From positions 62,001 through 126,000 of the forward strand of contig JBLWVL010000006.1 of the NCBI GenBank assembly GCA_048268485.1: 64,000 nt of DNA, in the 5' to 3' direction. The position numbers and the translations under genes were made by a program. The DNA comes from Oceanospirillum sp048268485. GTDB lineage: Bacteria > Pseudomonadota > Gammaproteobacteria > Pseudomonadales > Halomonadaceae. The notes under the pieces are model-generated. The model ran no database searches, was not told where the DNA came from, and saw only the letters and a list, made by a program, of their open reading frames with translations. Numbering within the stretch: the stretch's first letter is position 1; every line of letters starts with the position of its first letter. Positions 27,298 to 36,298 of the stretch are shown one piece after another.

Positions 27298-27555
27298 TTA
27301 ACCAGCAAGTTGAGCTACGAACGGATTCGCAAAAGTGAAGAACAGCGCGATACCAACACCGATCATAGTCACAGCATCAAGCAGACCCGCAACAATAAAC
27401 ATTTTTACCTGCAGCATAGGTACCATTTCTGGTTGACGAGCAGCGCCTTCCAGGAATTTACCACCCAGCAGACCAAAACCAATCGCGGTGCCCAGTGCAC
27501 CCAAACCGATCAGCAGAGCAACAGCAACGGCGGTTAAACCCAGTACTTGTTCCAT
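27298..27555 (-). CDS. atpE: ATP synthase F0 c subunit
   Basis: The 85-aa c-ring hairpin has two membrane helices, polar loop ARQPE (residues 39-43) and the ion-carrying carboxylate Asp60 in LLDAVTMIG. The Gln and Glu ligands typical of sodium-binding c subunits are not seen, so it should be proton-driven. Confidence 0.97.
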   Translation of the reverse strand: MEQVLGLTAVAVALLIGLGALGTAIGFGLLGGKFLEGAARQPEMVPMLQVKMFIVAGLLDAVTMIGVGIALFFTFANPFVAQLAG

Positions 27556-27629
27556 TTTTTTCTCCCAGTTTTTCTCAAGTTAAAGTTAAGAAAGTTAAAG
27601 TTTAAAAAGTTAAAGCAAAAAACAGTGTA

Positions 27630-28451
27630 TCAGTGGTCTTCACAGGCCAGGCTCAGGTACACAATAGTCAGCATCATAAAGATAAATGCCTGCAGAGTGA
27701 TTACCAGAATATGGAAGATAGCCCATGGCACAGACAGTGCCCACTGAATCCAGAACGGCATAATTGCGATCAGGATAAAGATTAGTTCACCTGCGTACAG
27801 GTTACCGAACAAACGAAGTGCCAGAGAGATCGGTTTAGCAATTAAGCCAACACCTTCCAGCAGCAGGTTGAACGGCATCATCCATTTACCAAAAGGTTGC
27901 AGTGTCAGCTCACCAACAAAACCACCAACACCTTTAACCTTGATACTGTAATAGATGATCAGGAAGAAGACTGCGATAGACATACCCAGTGTTGCATTCA
28001 CGTCTGTGGTAGGTACCACTTTCATGTAATCAACACCCATTGCCATAAACAGGGCAGGCAGGAAGTCAACCGGAACCAAATCCATCAGGTTCATCAGGAA
28101 AACCCAACAGAAGATCGTCAACGCCAGCGGTGCAATTAAGCTACTGCGGCCGTGGAAAGTGTCTTTCACACTCTGGTCAACAAACTCAACCATAATTTCC
28201 ACAAAATTCTGCAGACCACCAGGTACACCTGTAGTGGCCATTTTAGCGGCTTTGCGGAACAAGAATGTAAAGATAAGACCTAAAAATATAGACCAACCTA
28301 AAGTATCAACATGTACCGCCCAGAAGCCCATCTCTGCTGCTTCCTTCGCACCGTGAGCAAAGCCCAGCGTGCCATCAGGGTGCAGACCGAAAGTCAGATT
28401 CTGAAGGTGGTGTTGAATATACTCGGAAGGTGTCGGATTTGCGCCTGCCAT
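27630..28451 (-). CDS. atpB: ATP synthase F0 a subunit
   Basis: The 273-aa membrane protein forms the proton half-channels. The essential Arg is in SLALRLFGNLYAGELI, and the C-terminal helix ends with the Gln-containing LQAFIFMMLTIVYLSLA. It lies 74 bases upstream of atpE and 64 bases downstream of atpI. Confidence 0.97.
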   Translation of the reverse strand: MAGANPTPSEYIQHHLQNLTFGLHPDGTLGFAHGAKEAAEMGFWAVHVDTLGWSIFLGLIFTFLFRKAAKMATTGVPGGLQNFVEIMVEFVDQSVKDTFHGRSSLIAPLALTIFCWVFLMNLMDLVPVDFLPALFMAMGVDYMKVVPTTDVNATLGMSIAVFFLIIYYSIKVKGVGGFVGELTLQPFGKWMMPFNLLLEGVGLIAKPISLALRLFGNLYAGELIFILIAIMPFWIQWALSVPWAIFHILVITLQAFIFMMLTIVYLSLACEDH

Positions 28452-28515
28452 TGTCTTCCTCGAAATTTTTGTAGTAGCCGTTAGTTATTCTTTGCTCACT
28501 TTAGTTCCAAGCGTG

Positions 28516-28899
28516 TTAGCGCTTAACAACCAAGGGTGCGAGCCAGTGAACAACCTGAACTACCGCGTAAGTTAAAAAAAAGGAAATTGGGTTTAAGGGT
28601 CGCACTAATATAAAAACCAGTGCAAATAATACGGCCGTTAAACCAAACTTCACTGCTTCTGCCCTGTAAAAAGACTTCACAATCTGCCTTGCTGCCTGAG
28701 CCCCCTGGTGCATAAACACCTGCCAGGCAAAATACAGATTAGGCACAGAGCAAACCATTCCACCAAAAAATGACGAATATGCGAGGACTATATCGCCGGT
28801 TAATAAACAACCGCCAGATACAAGCAGAGTAACTAAAATCTGCAGTCCGACAACCCGGATAACTTTGGGTCGCTTCAGCTGTGCGCTTTTGGCGCCCAT
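28516..28899 (-). CDS. atpI: ATP synthase accessory protein AtpI
   Basis: The 127-aa protein has four predicted membrane helices (about 17-37, 43-62, 83-103 and 106-124) and is the usual first gene of the atp operon. AtpI helps c-ring assembly and has been linked to magnesium supply. The ATG at 28899 is chosen because GGGAG lies 6 bases upstream and the length then matches the family (about 126). A TTG twelve codons earlier is also in frame. Confidence 0.9.
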   Translation of the reverse strand: MGAKSAQLKRPKVIRVVGLQILVTLLVSGGCLLTGDIVLAYSSFFGGMVCSVPNLYFAWQVFMHQGAQAARQIVKSFYRAEAVKFGLTAVLFALVFILVRPLNPISFFLTYAVVQVVHWLAPLVVKR

Positions 28900-28987
28900 G
28901 TTTTCTCCCAGACATTCTTCCACTACAAAGCTCAACTATTGTTTTACACAAAGCTGATACAGAGTAACGTCATTTTGTGACCGCAGG

Positions 28988-29016
28988 ATTATAGGTTGAT
29001 TAGGCAACCCATTCAA
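28988..29016 (-). promoter_or_regulatory. Sigma-70 promoter of the atp operon
   Basis: On the minus strand, TTGAAT (29016-29011), a 17-base spacer and TATAAT (28993-28988) make a near-consensus promoter. Transcription would start near 28981, about 80 bases before atpI. It lies between the parB stop and atpI. Confidence 0.75.
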
Positions 29017-29096
29017 CTGAATTACCTGCCCAATACCTGATCTAAGACCAATAGATAAGCTTTATCTGTCTTTATGGTAGAGTTTTTAAGAGAGTT

Positions 29097-30017
29097 TTAT
29101 TGGATATGAGAAAGGATGCCATCAAGCTCTTCCAGGCTGGAATAATTAATCACCAGCTTACCTTTGCCCTTTTTATTGTGGCTGATATTCACGGCCGCAC
29201 CCAGAGTTTCAGTCAGCTTACGCTGTAAAAATTCAACATCAGCCTGTGGAGTGTGTTCGGTTTTTTCTTCAGCCGGTGCCTGTAGTTTGCGTACAAAAGC
29301 TTCTGTCTGACGCACAGACATGCCTTTAGCAACAACAGTTCTCGCAGCGGAACTCTGCTCACTGGCTTCAAGTCCGAGAATGGCACGAGCGTGACCCATT
29401 TCAAGGTCGCCATGTTCGAGCATTTTTTTCACATCATCGGGAAGAGTGATCATTCGAAGCAGATTAGCCACTGCTGAGCGGGATTTTCCAACAGCATCTG
29501 CCACCTGCTGCTGCGTCAGTTCAAACTCTTGCTGCAGGCGCTGTAAAGCAAAGGCTTCTTCAATCGGATTCAGATTCTCTCGCTGGATGTTTTCGATCAG
29601 CGCCATCGCAATGGCCGCATCATCGCTGACATCACGAATAATAACCGGTACCTGATCCAGTTCAGCTAATTGAGCGGCCCGCCATCGGCGCTCACCAGCA
29701 ATAATTTCAAAACGCTCTTTTTCTATCGGGCGAACCACAATTGGCTGCATGATTCCCTGAGCACGAATCGAACTTGCCAGCTCTTCCAGTGACTCCGGGT
29801 CCATATCACGACGAGGCTGATAGCGACCACGACAAAGAAACTCCACAGGCAGATGACACATTTCACCATTTTGGGTTTCTTTTTGGGCAGGCTCATTGAG
29901 CGGGTTAACTTTTACTTCCGGCTCTACAGAGACTTCACGGGGTTGCGTCAGGCTGGATGATCCAGAACCCAGCAATGCATCAAGTCCACGACCTAAACCT
30001 CGTTTTTTCGCCGACAT
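29097..30017 (-). CDS. parB: Chromosome partitioning protein ParB
   Basis: The 306-aa CTP-dependent DNA clamp loads at parS and spreads. Visible are the ParA-contacting N-terminus KKRGLGRGLDALLG, box I with the CTP-binding GERRWRA, the parS-binding helix-turn-helix (TQQQVADAVGKSRSAVANLLRM), and a C-terminal dimerisation segment ending in KGKGKLVINYSSLEELD. It is paired with parA 51 bases upstream, and three parS-like sites lie in this window (37.5, 46.4 and 47.1 kb). Confidence 0.97.
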   Translation of the reverse strand: MSAKKRGLGRGLDALLGSGSSSLTQPREVSVEPEVKVNPLNEPAQKETQNGEMCHLPVEFLCRGRYQPRRDMDPESLEELASSIRAQGIMQPIVVRPIEKERFEIIAGERRWRAAQLAELDQVPVIIRDVSDDAAIAMALIENIQRENLNPIEEAFALQRLQQEFELTQQQVADAVGKSRSAVANLLRMITLPDDVKKMLEHGDLEMGHARAILGLEASEQSSAARTVVAKGMSVRQTEAFVRKLQAPAEEKTEHTPQADVEFLQRKLTETLGAAVNISHNKKGKGKLVINYSSLEELDGILSHIQ

Positions 30018-30068
30018 TGGTTCTCCTGTTAGTAAAAGCGAGCAGTTAAAATATTATAAGTTTAAGAA

Positions 30069-30842
30069 TCAGGCAGCCTGGCTGGTTTTTCGGACCAGTT
30101 CGCCAGCTAAGGCCAGATAAGCGAGACTGCCCTTAGATTTTTCATCGTAATTCAGAACCGGCATGCCATAGCTTGGTGCTTCAGCCAGACGAACATTTCG
30201 TGGAATAACCGTTTTATAGACCCTATCATCAAAGTGTTGCATCAACTGCTGCGATACATCTCTGGTAAGGCTGTTTCTCGGGTCATACATGGTTCGCAAC
30301 AATCCCTCTACCCGAAGATCCGGATTCACCGTTTTCTGAATATGCTGAATAGTTTCCATCAAAGAAGACAGGCCTTCCAACGCATAATACTCACACTGAA
30401 CCGGAATAATCACACCATCAGATGCAGTCAGTGCATTAACCGTCAGCATATTCAATGAAGGAGGGCAGTCGATCAGCACATAATCATAATCAGAGCCAAT
30501 ATCTGCCAGAACACGCTTCAAGCGGAAGTTACCAGCATCAAGCTGAAGTAACTGAACTTCTGCCGTGGTGAGATCAGAGTTGGCAGGTAACAGATCATAA
30601 CCCGCAGGATCTGTTTTTATCTTTACTTGGTCGATGGAGGCTTCACCCAGTAGCAGATCACAAACAGAAAACTCACATTCGTTTTTATCGATTCCGCTAC
30701 CCATAGTGGCATTACCCTGAGGGTCCAGATCGATCAGCAACACTTTACGACGGGTCGCAACCAGAGAAGCCGCCAGATTGACGCAACTGGTTGTTTTGCC
30801 TACACCACCTTTCTGATTGGTTACTGCGAATACATTTGTCAT
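30069..30842 (-). CDS. parA: Chromosome partitioning ATPase ParA (Soj)
   Basis: This 257-aa deviant Walker-type ATPase has KGGVGKTT near the N-terminus (residues 11-18), LLIDLDPQGNAT and YVLIDCPPSLNMLT. There is no N-terminal helix-turn-helix extension, as expected for the chromosomal Soj type. It forms an ATP-dependent gradient on the nucleoid that moves ParB-parS complexes. It lies in rsmG-parA-parB order next to the origin. Confidence 0.97.
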   Translation of the reverse strand: MTNVFAVTNQKGGVGKTTSCVNLAASLVATRRKVLLIDLDPQGNATMGSGIDKNECEFSVCDLLLGEASIDQVKIKTDPAGYDLLPANSDLTTAEVQLLQLDAGNFRLKRVLADIGSDYDYVLIDCPPSLNMLTVNALTASDGVIIPVQCEYYALEGLSSLMETIQHIQKTVNPDLRVEGLLRTMYDPRNSLTRDVSQQLMQHFDDRVYKTVIPRNVRLAEAPSYGMPVLNYDEKSKGSLAYLALAGELVRKTSQAA

Positions 30843-30908
30843 CCGTTTCTTCCTGCTATCAGTTTCTTTCAGCCTTCGCTGGCTTCAGAGAACTTCTCTA
30901 AAATGCCA

Positions 30909-31547
30909 TCAAAAACCACTGCGCTTAATTAGCGCTAAATGACGCTCGCCATCAGAGCCGGGGACATCCAGTCGATGAACTTTTTTACACACAACGCCTT
31001 CAGGCAGGTGTTCCAGCTCATCTTCAGGGTACACACCTTTCATGGCCAGCCACTCAGCATTCTGTACTCCCAGGTGAAGCGTCCACTGCATCATATCCTG
31101 CAAAGAACTGAATGCGCGACTCATTACCTGATCAAACAGCTGCTCAGGCTGATATTGTTCAACCCGTTTATTAACCACAGTAACATTATCCAGCTTCAAA
31201 GCTGTGACGGCCTGAAACTGAAAGCGACTTTTCTTGCCGTTGCTATCCATCAGAGTGATTTTTAGATCCGGACGGACAATAGCCACAGGGATACCCGGCA
31301 GACCACCACCGGAACCTACGTCGATACAGCTAGGTCCCTTGATATAAGGCAAAATGCTGAGACTGTCCAGCAAATGACGATCGACCATCTGAGCCGGATC
31401 ACGCACTGCCGTTAGATTAAAGGCTTTGTTCCATTTTTCCAGTAAGCGAAGGTAATCCATCAGTAACCCCTGTTGCGAGTCACTGATCTCAAGTCCCATT
31501 GCTTCAATGCCGCGGCTTAACTGATATTCCAGTGCGTTGTCGTTCAA
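30909..31547 (-). CDS. rsmG: 16S rRNA (guanine527-N7)-methyltransferase RsmG
   Basis: The 212-aa enzyme methylates G527 of 16S rRNA. The SAM site is DVGSGGGLPGIPVAI, preceded by the family segment KWNKAFNLTAVRDP and followed by VMSRAFSSL. Full length. It lies 84 bases after mnmG on the same strand, the classic gidA-gidB pair. Confidence 0.97.
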   Translation of the reverse strand: MNDNALEYQLSRGIEAMGLEISDSQQGLLMDYLRLLEKWNKAFNLTAVRDPAQMVDRHLLDSLSILPYIKGPSCIDVGSGGGLPGIPVAIVRPDLKITLMDSNGKKSRFQFQAVTALKLDNVTVVNKRVEQYQPEQLFDQVMSRAFSSLQDMMQWTLHLGVQNAEWLAMKGVYPEDELEHLPEGVVCKKVHRLDVPGSDGERHLALIKRSGF

Positions 31548-31631
31548 TGCGTTTACCTGCTTCTGTATCAGGGCAGGTGCACTGCCCGTTAAAATTCTTT
31601 AAGACCAAAAACCTGAATGTCAGTAAATGAA

Positions 31632-33548
31632 TCAGGCAAGTGTTTTGCTGCCAGGTCGGTTATCAAGTTGATTATTCGCAGCCATTGCACGTTTTTTCAG
31701 ATGGATCAGCAACAAAGAGACAGCAGCGGGGGTAACACCTGGAATTCGGCTGGCAGCCGCCAAAGTTTCCGGCCGGTTTTCACTCAACTTCTGGCGGATC
31801 TCTTTCGACATACCTTCAATAATGTCGTAATCCATATCCATCGGTAACTCTGTGTTTTCATGCCGGCGAAGCTTTTCGATATCATCCTGCTGACGGCTGA
31901 TATAACCGGCATACTTCACCTGAATCTGTACCTGTTCAGCCACTTGTGGATTATCCACAGGCTCACCTTTCAGACTGGCAAGATCATCGTACTCCAGTTC
32001 AGGACGTTTCAGCAGATCCAGCAAGTTGTATTCACGAGTCATCGGTTGTCCGGTTTTCGCTTCAACCGCAGCAGCCTGTTCTGTCCTCGGCTGAATCCAG
32101 GTACCACTCAGGCGACTGGTTTCCTGCTCAATCTGTTCTTTTTTCGCACTGAAGGCTGCCCAGCGTAAGTCATCCACCAGACCCAACTCACGGCCTTTTT
32201 CTGTTAACCGAAGGTCGGCATTATCTTCCCGCAGGATCAGGCGATATTCCGCACGACTGGTGAACATACGATAGGGTTCACTGGTGCCATGAGTGATCAG
32301 GTCATCCACCATCACGCCAATGTAAGCTTCATCACGGCGCGGATACCAAGCGTCTTTACCCTGGGCTCGCAGACCGGCATTCAATCCAGCTAACAGCCCC
32401 TGAGCCCCTGCTTCTTCGTAACCTGTGGTTCCGTTGATCTGACCGGCAAAATAGAGGTTGGGGACAAATTTAGTCTCCAGCGTGTGCTTCAGATCCTGTG
32501 GATTAAAAAAGTCGTACTCAATGGCATAGCCCGGGCGCATGATATGGGCATTTTCCATACCCCGAATCGAACGTACCAGCTGCAGCTGGATATCAAATGG
32601 CAAACTGGTGGAGATGCCATTTGGGTACAGTTCATGGGTCGTCAGACCTTCTGGCTCGATAAACACCTGGTGAGAGTCTTTATCAGAAAAACGGTGGATT
32701 TTATCTTCGATTGAAGGGCAGTATCGAGGGCCGACACCTTCAATAACACCGGTATACATCGGCGAGCGGTCCAGACCCGAACGAATAATATCGTGGGTGC
32801 GCTCATTGGTGTGCGTAATGTAACAGCTGATCTGTTCCGGATGATCGTCCAGCTTACCCATAAACGACATAACCGGAGTCGGTGTATCACCGGGCTGAGC
32901 TTCCATTTTTGAGAAATCGACAGATTTGGCATCGATACGCGGCGGTGTACCGGTTTTCAGACGACCAACGCGAAATGGCATCTCACGCAAACGGTTCGCC
33001 AGGGTGATCGATGGCGGGTCACCGGCACGGCCACCGGACTGGGTTTCCAGACCAATATGAATAATGCCACCAAGAAACGTCCCTGCGGTCAGTACAACGG
33101 TTGCGGAGTGAAAACGAATCCCTGAGCTGGTAATAACACCTGCCGCCTTATCGCCATCCATAATCAGATCATCAGCCGCTTGTTGAAAAATCGTCAGATT
33201 TTCCTGATTTTCCAGAATAGTCCGGATGGCCGCTTTGTACAAAATCCGATCAGCCTGGGCACGGGTTGCCCGTACGGCAGGGCCTTTACGGCTGTTCAGT
33301 ACGCGAAATTGAATACCACCTTTGTCAGTTGCAAGCGCCATTGCACCACCCAAGGCATCAATCTCTTTTACCAGATGACTTTTACCAATTCCCCCGATGG
33401 CAGGGTTACAGGACATTTGGCCTAAGGTTTCAATATTATGAGTCAGCAGAAGCGTTTGGCAGCCCATTCTTGCTGATGCCAAAGCGGCTTCCGTTCCCGC
33501 ATGACCTCCACCGATCACTATTACATCAAAGCGGGTTGGATAATCCAC
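31632..33548 (-). CDS. mnmG: tRNA U34 carboxymethylaminomethyl synthesis enzyme MnmG
   Basis: The 638-aa FAD enzyme acts with MnmE to modify U34 of several tRNAs. The dinucleotide fold reads VIGGGHAGTEAAL, with SCNPAIGGIGKSHLVKE and GYEEAGAQGLLAGLNA. I choose the GTG at 33548, giving (V/M)DYPTRFDVIVIGG, because AGAGGTG lies just upstream and the start then matches other MnmG proteins. ATG at 33578 or a frame from 33626 would add 10 or 26 unusual residues. Unlike the common mnmE-mnmG pairing, three genes separate it from mnmE here. Confidence 0.96.
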   Translation of the reverse strand: MDYPTRFDVIVIGGGHAGTEAALASARMGCQTLLLTHNIETLGQMSCNPAIGGIGKSHLVKEIDALGGAMALATDKGGIQFRVLNSRKGPAVRATRAQADRILYKAAIRTILENQENLTIFQQAADDLIMDGDKAAGVITSSGIRFHSATVVLTAGTFLGGIIHIGLETQSGGRAGDPPSITLANRLREMPFRVGRLKTGTPPRIDAKSVDFSKMEAQPGDTPTPVMSFMGKLDDHPEQISCYITHTNERTHDIIRSGLDRSPMYTGVIEGVGPRYCPSIEDKIHRFSDKDSHQVFIEPEGLTTHELYPNGISTSLPFDIQLQLVRSIRGMENAHIMRPGYAIEYDFFNPQDLKHTLETKFVPNLYFAGQINGTTGYEEAGAQGLLAGLNAGLRAQGKDAWYPRRDEAYIGVMVDDLITHGTSEPYRMFTSRAEYRLILREDNADLRLTEKGRELGLVDDLRWAAFSAKKEQIEQETSRLSGTWIQPRTEQAAAVEAKTGQPMTREYNLLDLLKRPELEYDDLASLKGEPVDNPQVAEQVQIQVKYAGYISRQQDDIEKLRRHENTELPMDMDYDIIEGMSKEIRQKLSENRPETLAAASRIPGVTPAAVSLLLIHLKKRAMAANNQLDNRPGSKTLA

Positions 33549-34008
33549 AATATCACCTCTGGCTGTCTGGTTGTGCATAAAAGACTGGTTTCGCGAAGGC
33601 AGACAAGTATATACCTGCCTGCGCAAATGAGAAGGGTTGTAAATGCTGACAATGTGAAGTTTTTTTGTCTTTTTCCCACAATTAACATCATTAAAGTCAT
33701 TTATTTAATTAGTTAGTTATAGTGATAATTATTATGTGGATAATTTCTGTGGATAAGTGGCGCTAGGTCCCGTTATAGAGGGATTTTGGCTTGTGCTTAA
33801 GTCTTCGGGTTTCCTAGGGACTAGCTAGGGGTATCCTGAGAGAATGTTGTAGGTAAATAGATGACTTATCAACAGTGCTTTTTATGGCCAGTTTATCCAT
33901 AGGGCTTAATCACAATGATACATCTGTTATACCGTCCGTTTTTAAGGTAAAAAAAGTGAAAAACTTTTTTTCAGGCATAAAAAAACCCGCCTTTTAAGGG
34001 GCGGGTTT
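33549..34008. other. AT-rich gap upstream of mnmG with a DnaA-box cluster
   Basis: The 520-base gap between mnmG and deaD contains an AT-rich tract (33681-33734). Two perfect inverted DnaA boxes TGTGGATAA follow directly, at 33735-33743 and 33748-33756, 13 bases apart. Near-matches lie at 33866-33874 (TTATCAACA) and 33893-33901 (TTATCCATA), one mismatch each. In E. coli, oriC lies in this position beside mnmG. The region could be a former or auxiliary origin, or DnaA control of the mnmG operon. Confidence 0.6.
33979..34008 (-). terminator. Intrinsic terminator after deaD
   Basis: On the minus strand, AAACCCGCC pairs with GGCGGGTTT (9 bp, loop CCTTAAAA) and is followed by further T. It lies 60 bases after the deaD stop. 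Confidence 0.93.
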
Positions 34009-34068
34009 CTCAAACCAAACAGGTTTTAAGCGATGTCAGACATCTGTCTTTTCACGCCAAAGGCCTGA

Positions 34069-35865
34069 TTAGCTTTCATCACTACGTGGCTTACGAGGTG
34101 CATCATTACGACGAGGTCGGCCACCACGATTCTCACCCCGAGGACGGCGCGGACGATCACCACGAGGCTCATCTTTAGGTGCAGGCCCTTTATCAACACT
34201 GATATTCATTGCAACCTGACGCACACGGGTCTTCTGCAGGTGATTCAGTACATCTGAAGGCATGCCATCAGGAAGTTCAACGGTGCTGAACTGATCGTAC
34301 AGACGAATATTGCCGATATACTTACTTTCGATACCCGCTTCATTCGCAATAGCACCAACAACATCACCAGGCTGAAGACCATCGCTACGACCCACTTCAA
34401 TGCGGTAGCGAACGAAATCAACATCTGTAGGCCGTTCACGACGTGGACGACGCTCGCCGCGCTCACCACCACGCTCATTACGATCGTTGCGATCGCGACG
34501 CTCATTACGCTCACGGACCGGACGTTCAGGCTCAGGCGGCAGAATCAGCGGGCGTTTTTCCTGAACTTTCCAGGCCAGCGTTGCTGCAATATCTTCCAGA
34601 GAGATTTCATTCTCTTCTGTCAGCTCTTGTATCAGCTTACGGAAAAAATCCATATCTGCGCCAACGGCTGCGGACATCTCAACCACACTGTCTTTAAACT
34701 GCTTAACGCGCTGATCAGCAACCATCTCACGGGTCGGCAGATCCATACGTTCAATGCGCTGACGCGTTGCACGCTCAATAGCACGCAGCATACCGCGCTC
34801 ACGTGGTGTTACGAACAGAATGGCATCACCAATACGACCTGCACGGCCAGTACGACCAATACGGTGTACATACGCTTCAGTATCGTATGGAATGTCATAG
34901 TTGATCACGTGAGTAATACGCTCAACATCCAAACCACGGGCTGCAACATCTGTGGCAATGACAATATCCAGCTTACGGTTTTTCAGCTGATTAACTGTAC
35001 GTTCACGCAATGCCTGGTTCATATCACCATTCAATGCCGATGCACTGTAACCACGGGCTTCCAGTTTTTCAGCCAGCTCAACGGTAGCATTTTTGGTGCG
35101 AACGAAAATAATCGCCGCGTCAAAATTTTCCGTTTCCATAATGCGGGTCAGCGCATCCATTTTGTTAACACCACTAACCTGCCAATAGCGCTGGTTGATG
35201 GTATCAACAGTAGAGGTTTTCGCCGCAATACTGATTTCCTGAGCACCGTCAAGGTGACGACGGGCGACTTTGCGAATCTCATTCGGCATAGTGGCGGAGA
35301 ACAAAGCAACCTGACGCGGCTGAGGAACCTGTTCCAGGATCCAGTCCACATCATCGATGAAACCCATTTTCAACATTTCATCGGCTTCATCCAATACCAC
35401 AGCTTTCATGGTAGAGGTGTCTAAGGTTCCACGGCGCAGGTGATCCATAACACGGCCAGGAGTACCAACAATAACCTGAGGGCCACGACGCAGCTGCTTC
35501 AGCTGCAGGGTCATGCTGTGGCCACCATAGATCGGCAGTACATGGAATCCGCGCATATCACGGGCATAGCGTTGGAATGCTTCCGCAACCTGGATCGCCA
35601 GTTCACGGGTAGGTGTCAGAACTAAAACCTGCGGGCTGTTCTGACGGATATCAATTCTGGATAGCAGTGGCAAAGCAAAAGATGCCGTTTTACCGGTACC
35701 GGTTTGTGCCTGACCCAACAGGCTTTCGCCTTTTAACAGAACCGGAATACTCGCGGCTTGAATCGGGGAAGGCGTTTCGTAACCAATCTCTTTTACGGAT
35801 GCTACAAGTGCTTCGGGAAGGCCCAGCTCATCAAAGCTGGATACAACAGTTTCTTCTGATGACAT
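34069..35865 (-). CDS. deaD: DEAD-box RNA helicase, DeaD/CsdA type
   Basis: The 598-aa helicase has the Q motif (SSFDELGLPEALVASV to TPSPIQAASIP), motif I AQTGTGKT, Ia PTRELAIQ, II DEAD, III SAT, V ATDVAARGLDV and VI HRIGRTGRAG. After the two RecA folds come a dimerisation-type segment, an Arg/Asp/Glu-rich linker (about 440-475), a DbpA-type RNA-binding domain (about 478-550), and an Arg/Gly-rich tail. It acts in ribosome assembly and RNA decay, especially in the cold. A 430-base hairpin-rich region lies upstream. Confidence 0.94.
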   Translation of the reverse strand: MSSEETVVSSFDELGLPEALVASVKEIGYETPSPIQAASIPVLLKGESLLGQAQTGTGKTASFALPLLSRIDIRQNSPQVLVLTPTRELAIQVAEAFQRYARDMRGFHVLPIYGGHSMTLQLKQLRRGPQVIVGTPGRVMDHLRRGTLDTSTMKAVVLDEADEMLKMGFIDDVDWILEQVPQPRQVALFSATMPNEIRKVARRHLDGAQEISIAAKTSTVDTINQRYWQVSGVNKMDALTRIMETENFDAAIIFVRTKNATVELAEKLEARGYSASALNGDMNQALRERTVNQLKNRKLDIVIATDVAARGLDVERITHVINYDIPYDTEAYVHRIGRTGRAGRIGDAILFVTPRERGMLRAIERATRQRIERMDLPTREMVADQRVKQFKDSVVEMSAAVGADMDFFRKLIQELTEENEISLEDIAATLAWKVQEKRPLILPPEPERPVRERNERRDRNDRNERGGERGERRPRRERPTDVDFVRYRIEVGRSDGLQPGDVVGAIANEAGIESKYIGNIRLYDQFSTVELPDGMPSDVLNHLQKTRVRQVAMNISVDKGPAPKDEPRGDRPRRPRGENRGGRPRRNDAPRKPRSDES

Positions 35866-36298
35866 TCAAGGGTTACCTGAGTCGTTAAGGTATAAATGAC
35901 GGAACCCTTGGCATCTCATCCAAGCATACTGACGCGGTAAAATATCGCTCAATATCAATTACGGGTTCCACTTCGCTTAAAAGGAGTCTGTGCCACTTAT
36001 CAAAGAGCGGCATACTGCTCACTAATACAGATAGCCTGCATTGGCTATCTCATTGGCAGGGTACGCGCTGTGCGCAATCGGGGCTGATTCGAGGATCAGA
36101 TTCGGAGAAAACAGCAGTCTTTCACCCTGAGGGGCACGCATTGTGCCTGCATTTGAGGCTAAAATCCAATTTAGTTTCTATTTATTGGCACTTATTTGTC
36201 CTTTAACCGGTAAAATTGAATATTCCCGTTCAAATGGTTCATTTTAAGCTGTGCCCGGCTAGGTTTATCTTGTCCTACCGCTTATTTCAGAGGTTGAT
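35866..36298. promoter_or_regulatory. Hairpin-rich gap between deaD and the methyltransferase gene
   Basis: This 433-base divergent gap has five short hairpins in a row. They are GAGCGG/CTGCTC (36005-36020), GATAGCC/GGCTATC (36030-36049), GCGC/GCGC (36065-36075), CTGAT/ATCAG (36084-36099) and GGCAC/GTGCC (36133-36147). No open frame of note is present. It is most simply a structured 5' leader for deaD, since cold-shock helicase genes often have long leaders, but an independent small RNA on either strand is possible. I could not fix a promoter. Confidence 0.45.

Noticed and set aside
33672..33680. TTTTCCCACA-like sequence as another DnaA box
   Set aside because: It needs an insertion or more than one mismatch against TTATNCACA, so it was not counted.
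34627..35424. 265-codon open frame on the plus strand
   Set aside because: It is contained in the deaD helicase core on the opposite strand. The Thr/Asn/Ile-rich product is typical of an antisense shadow.
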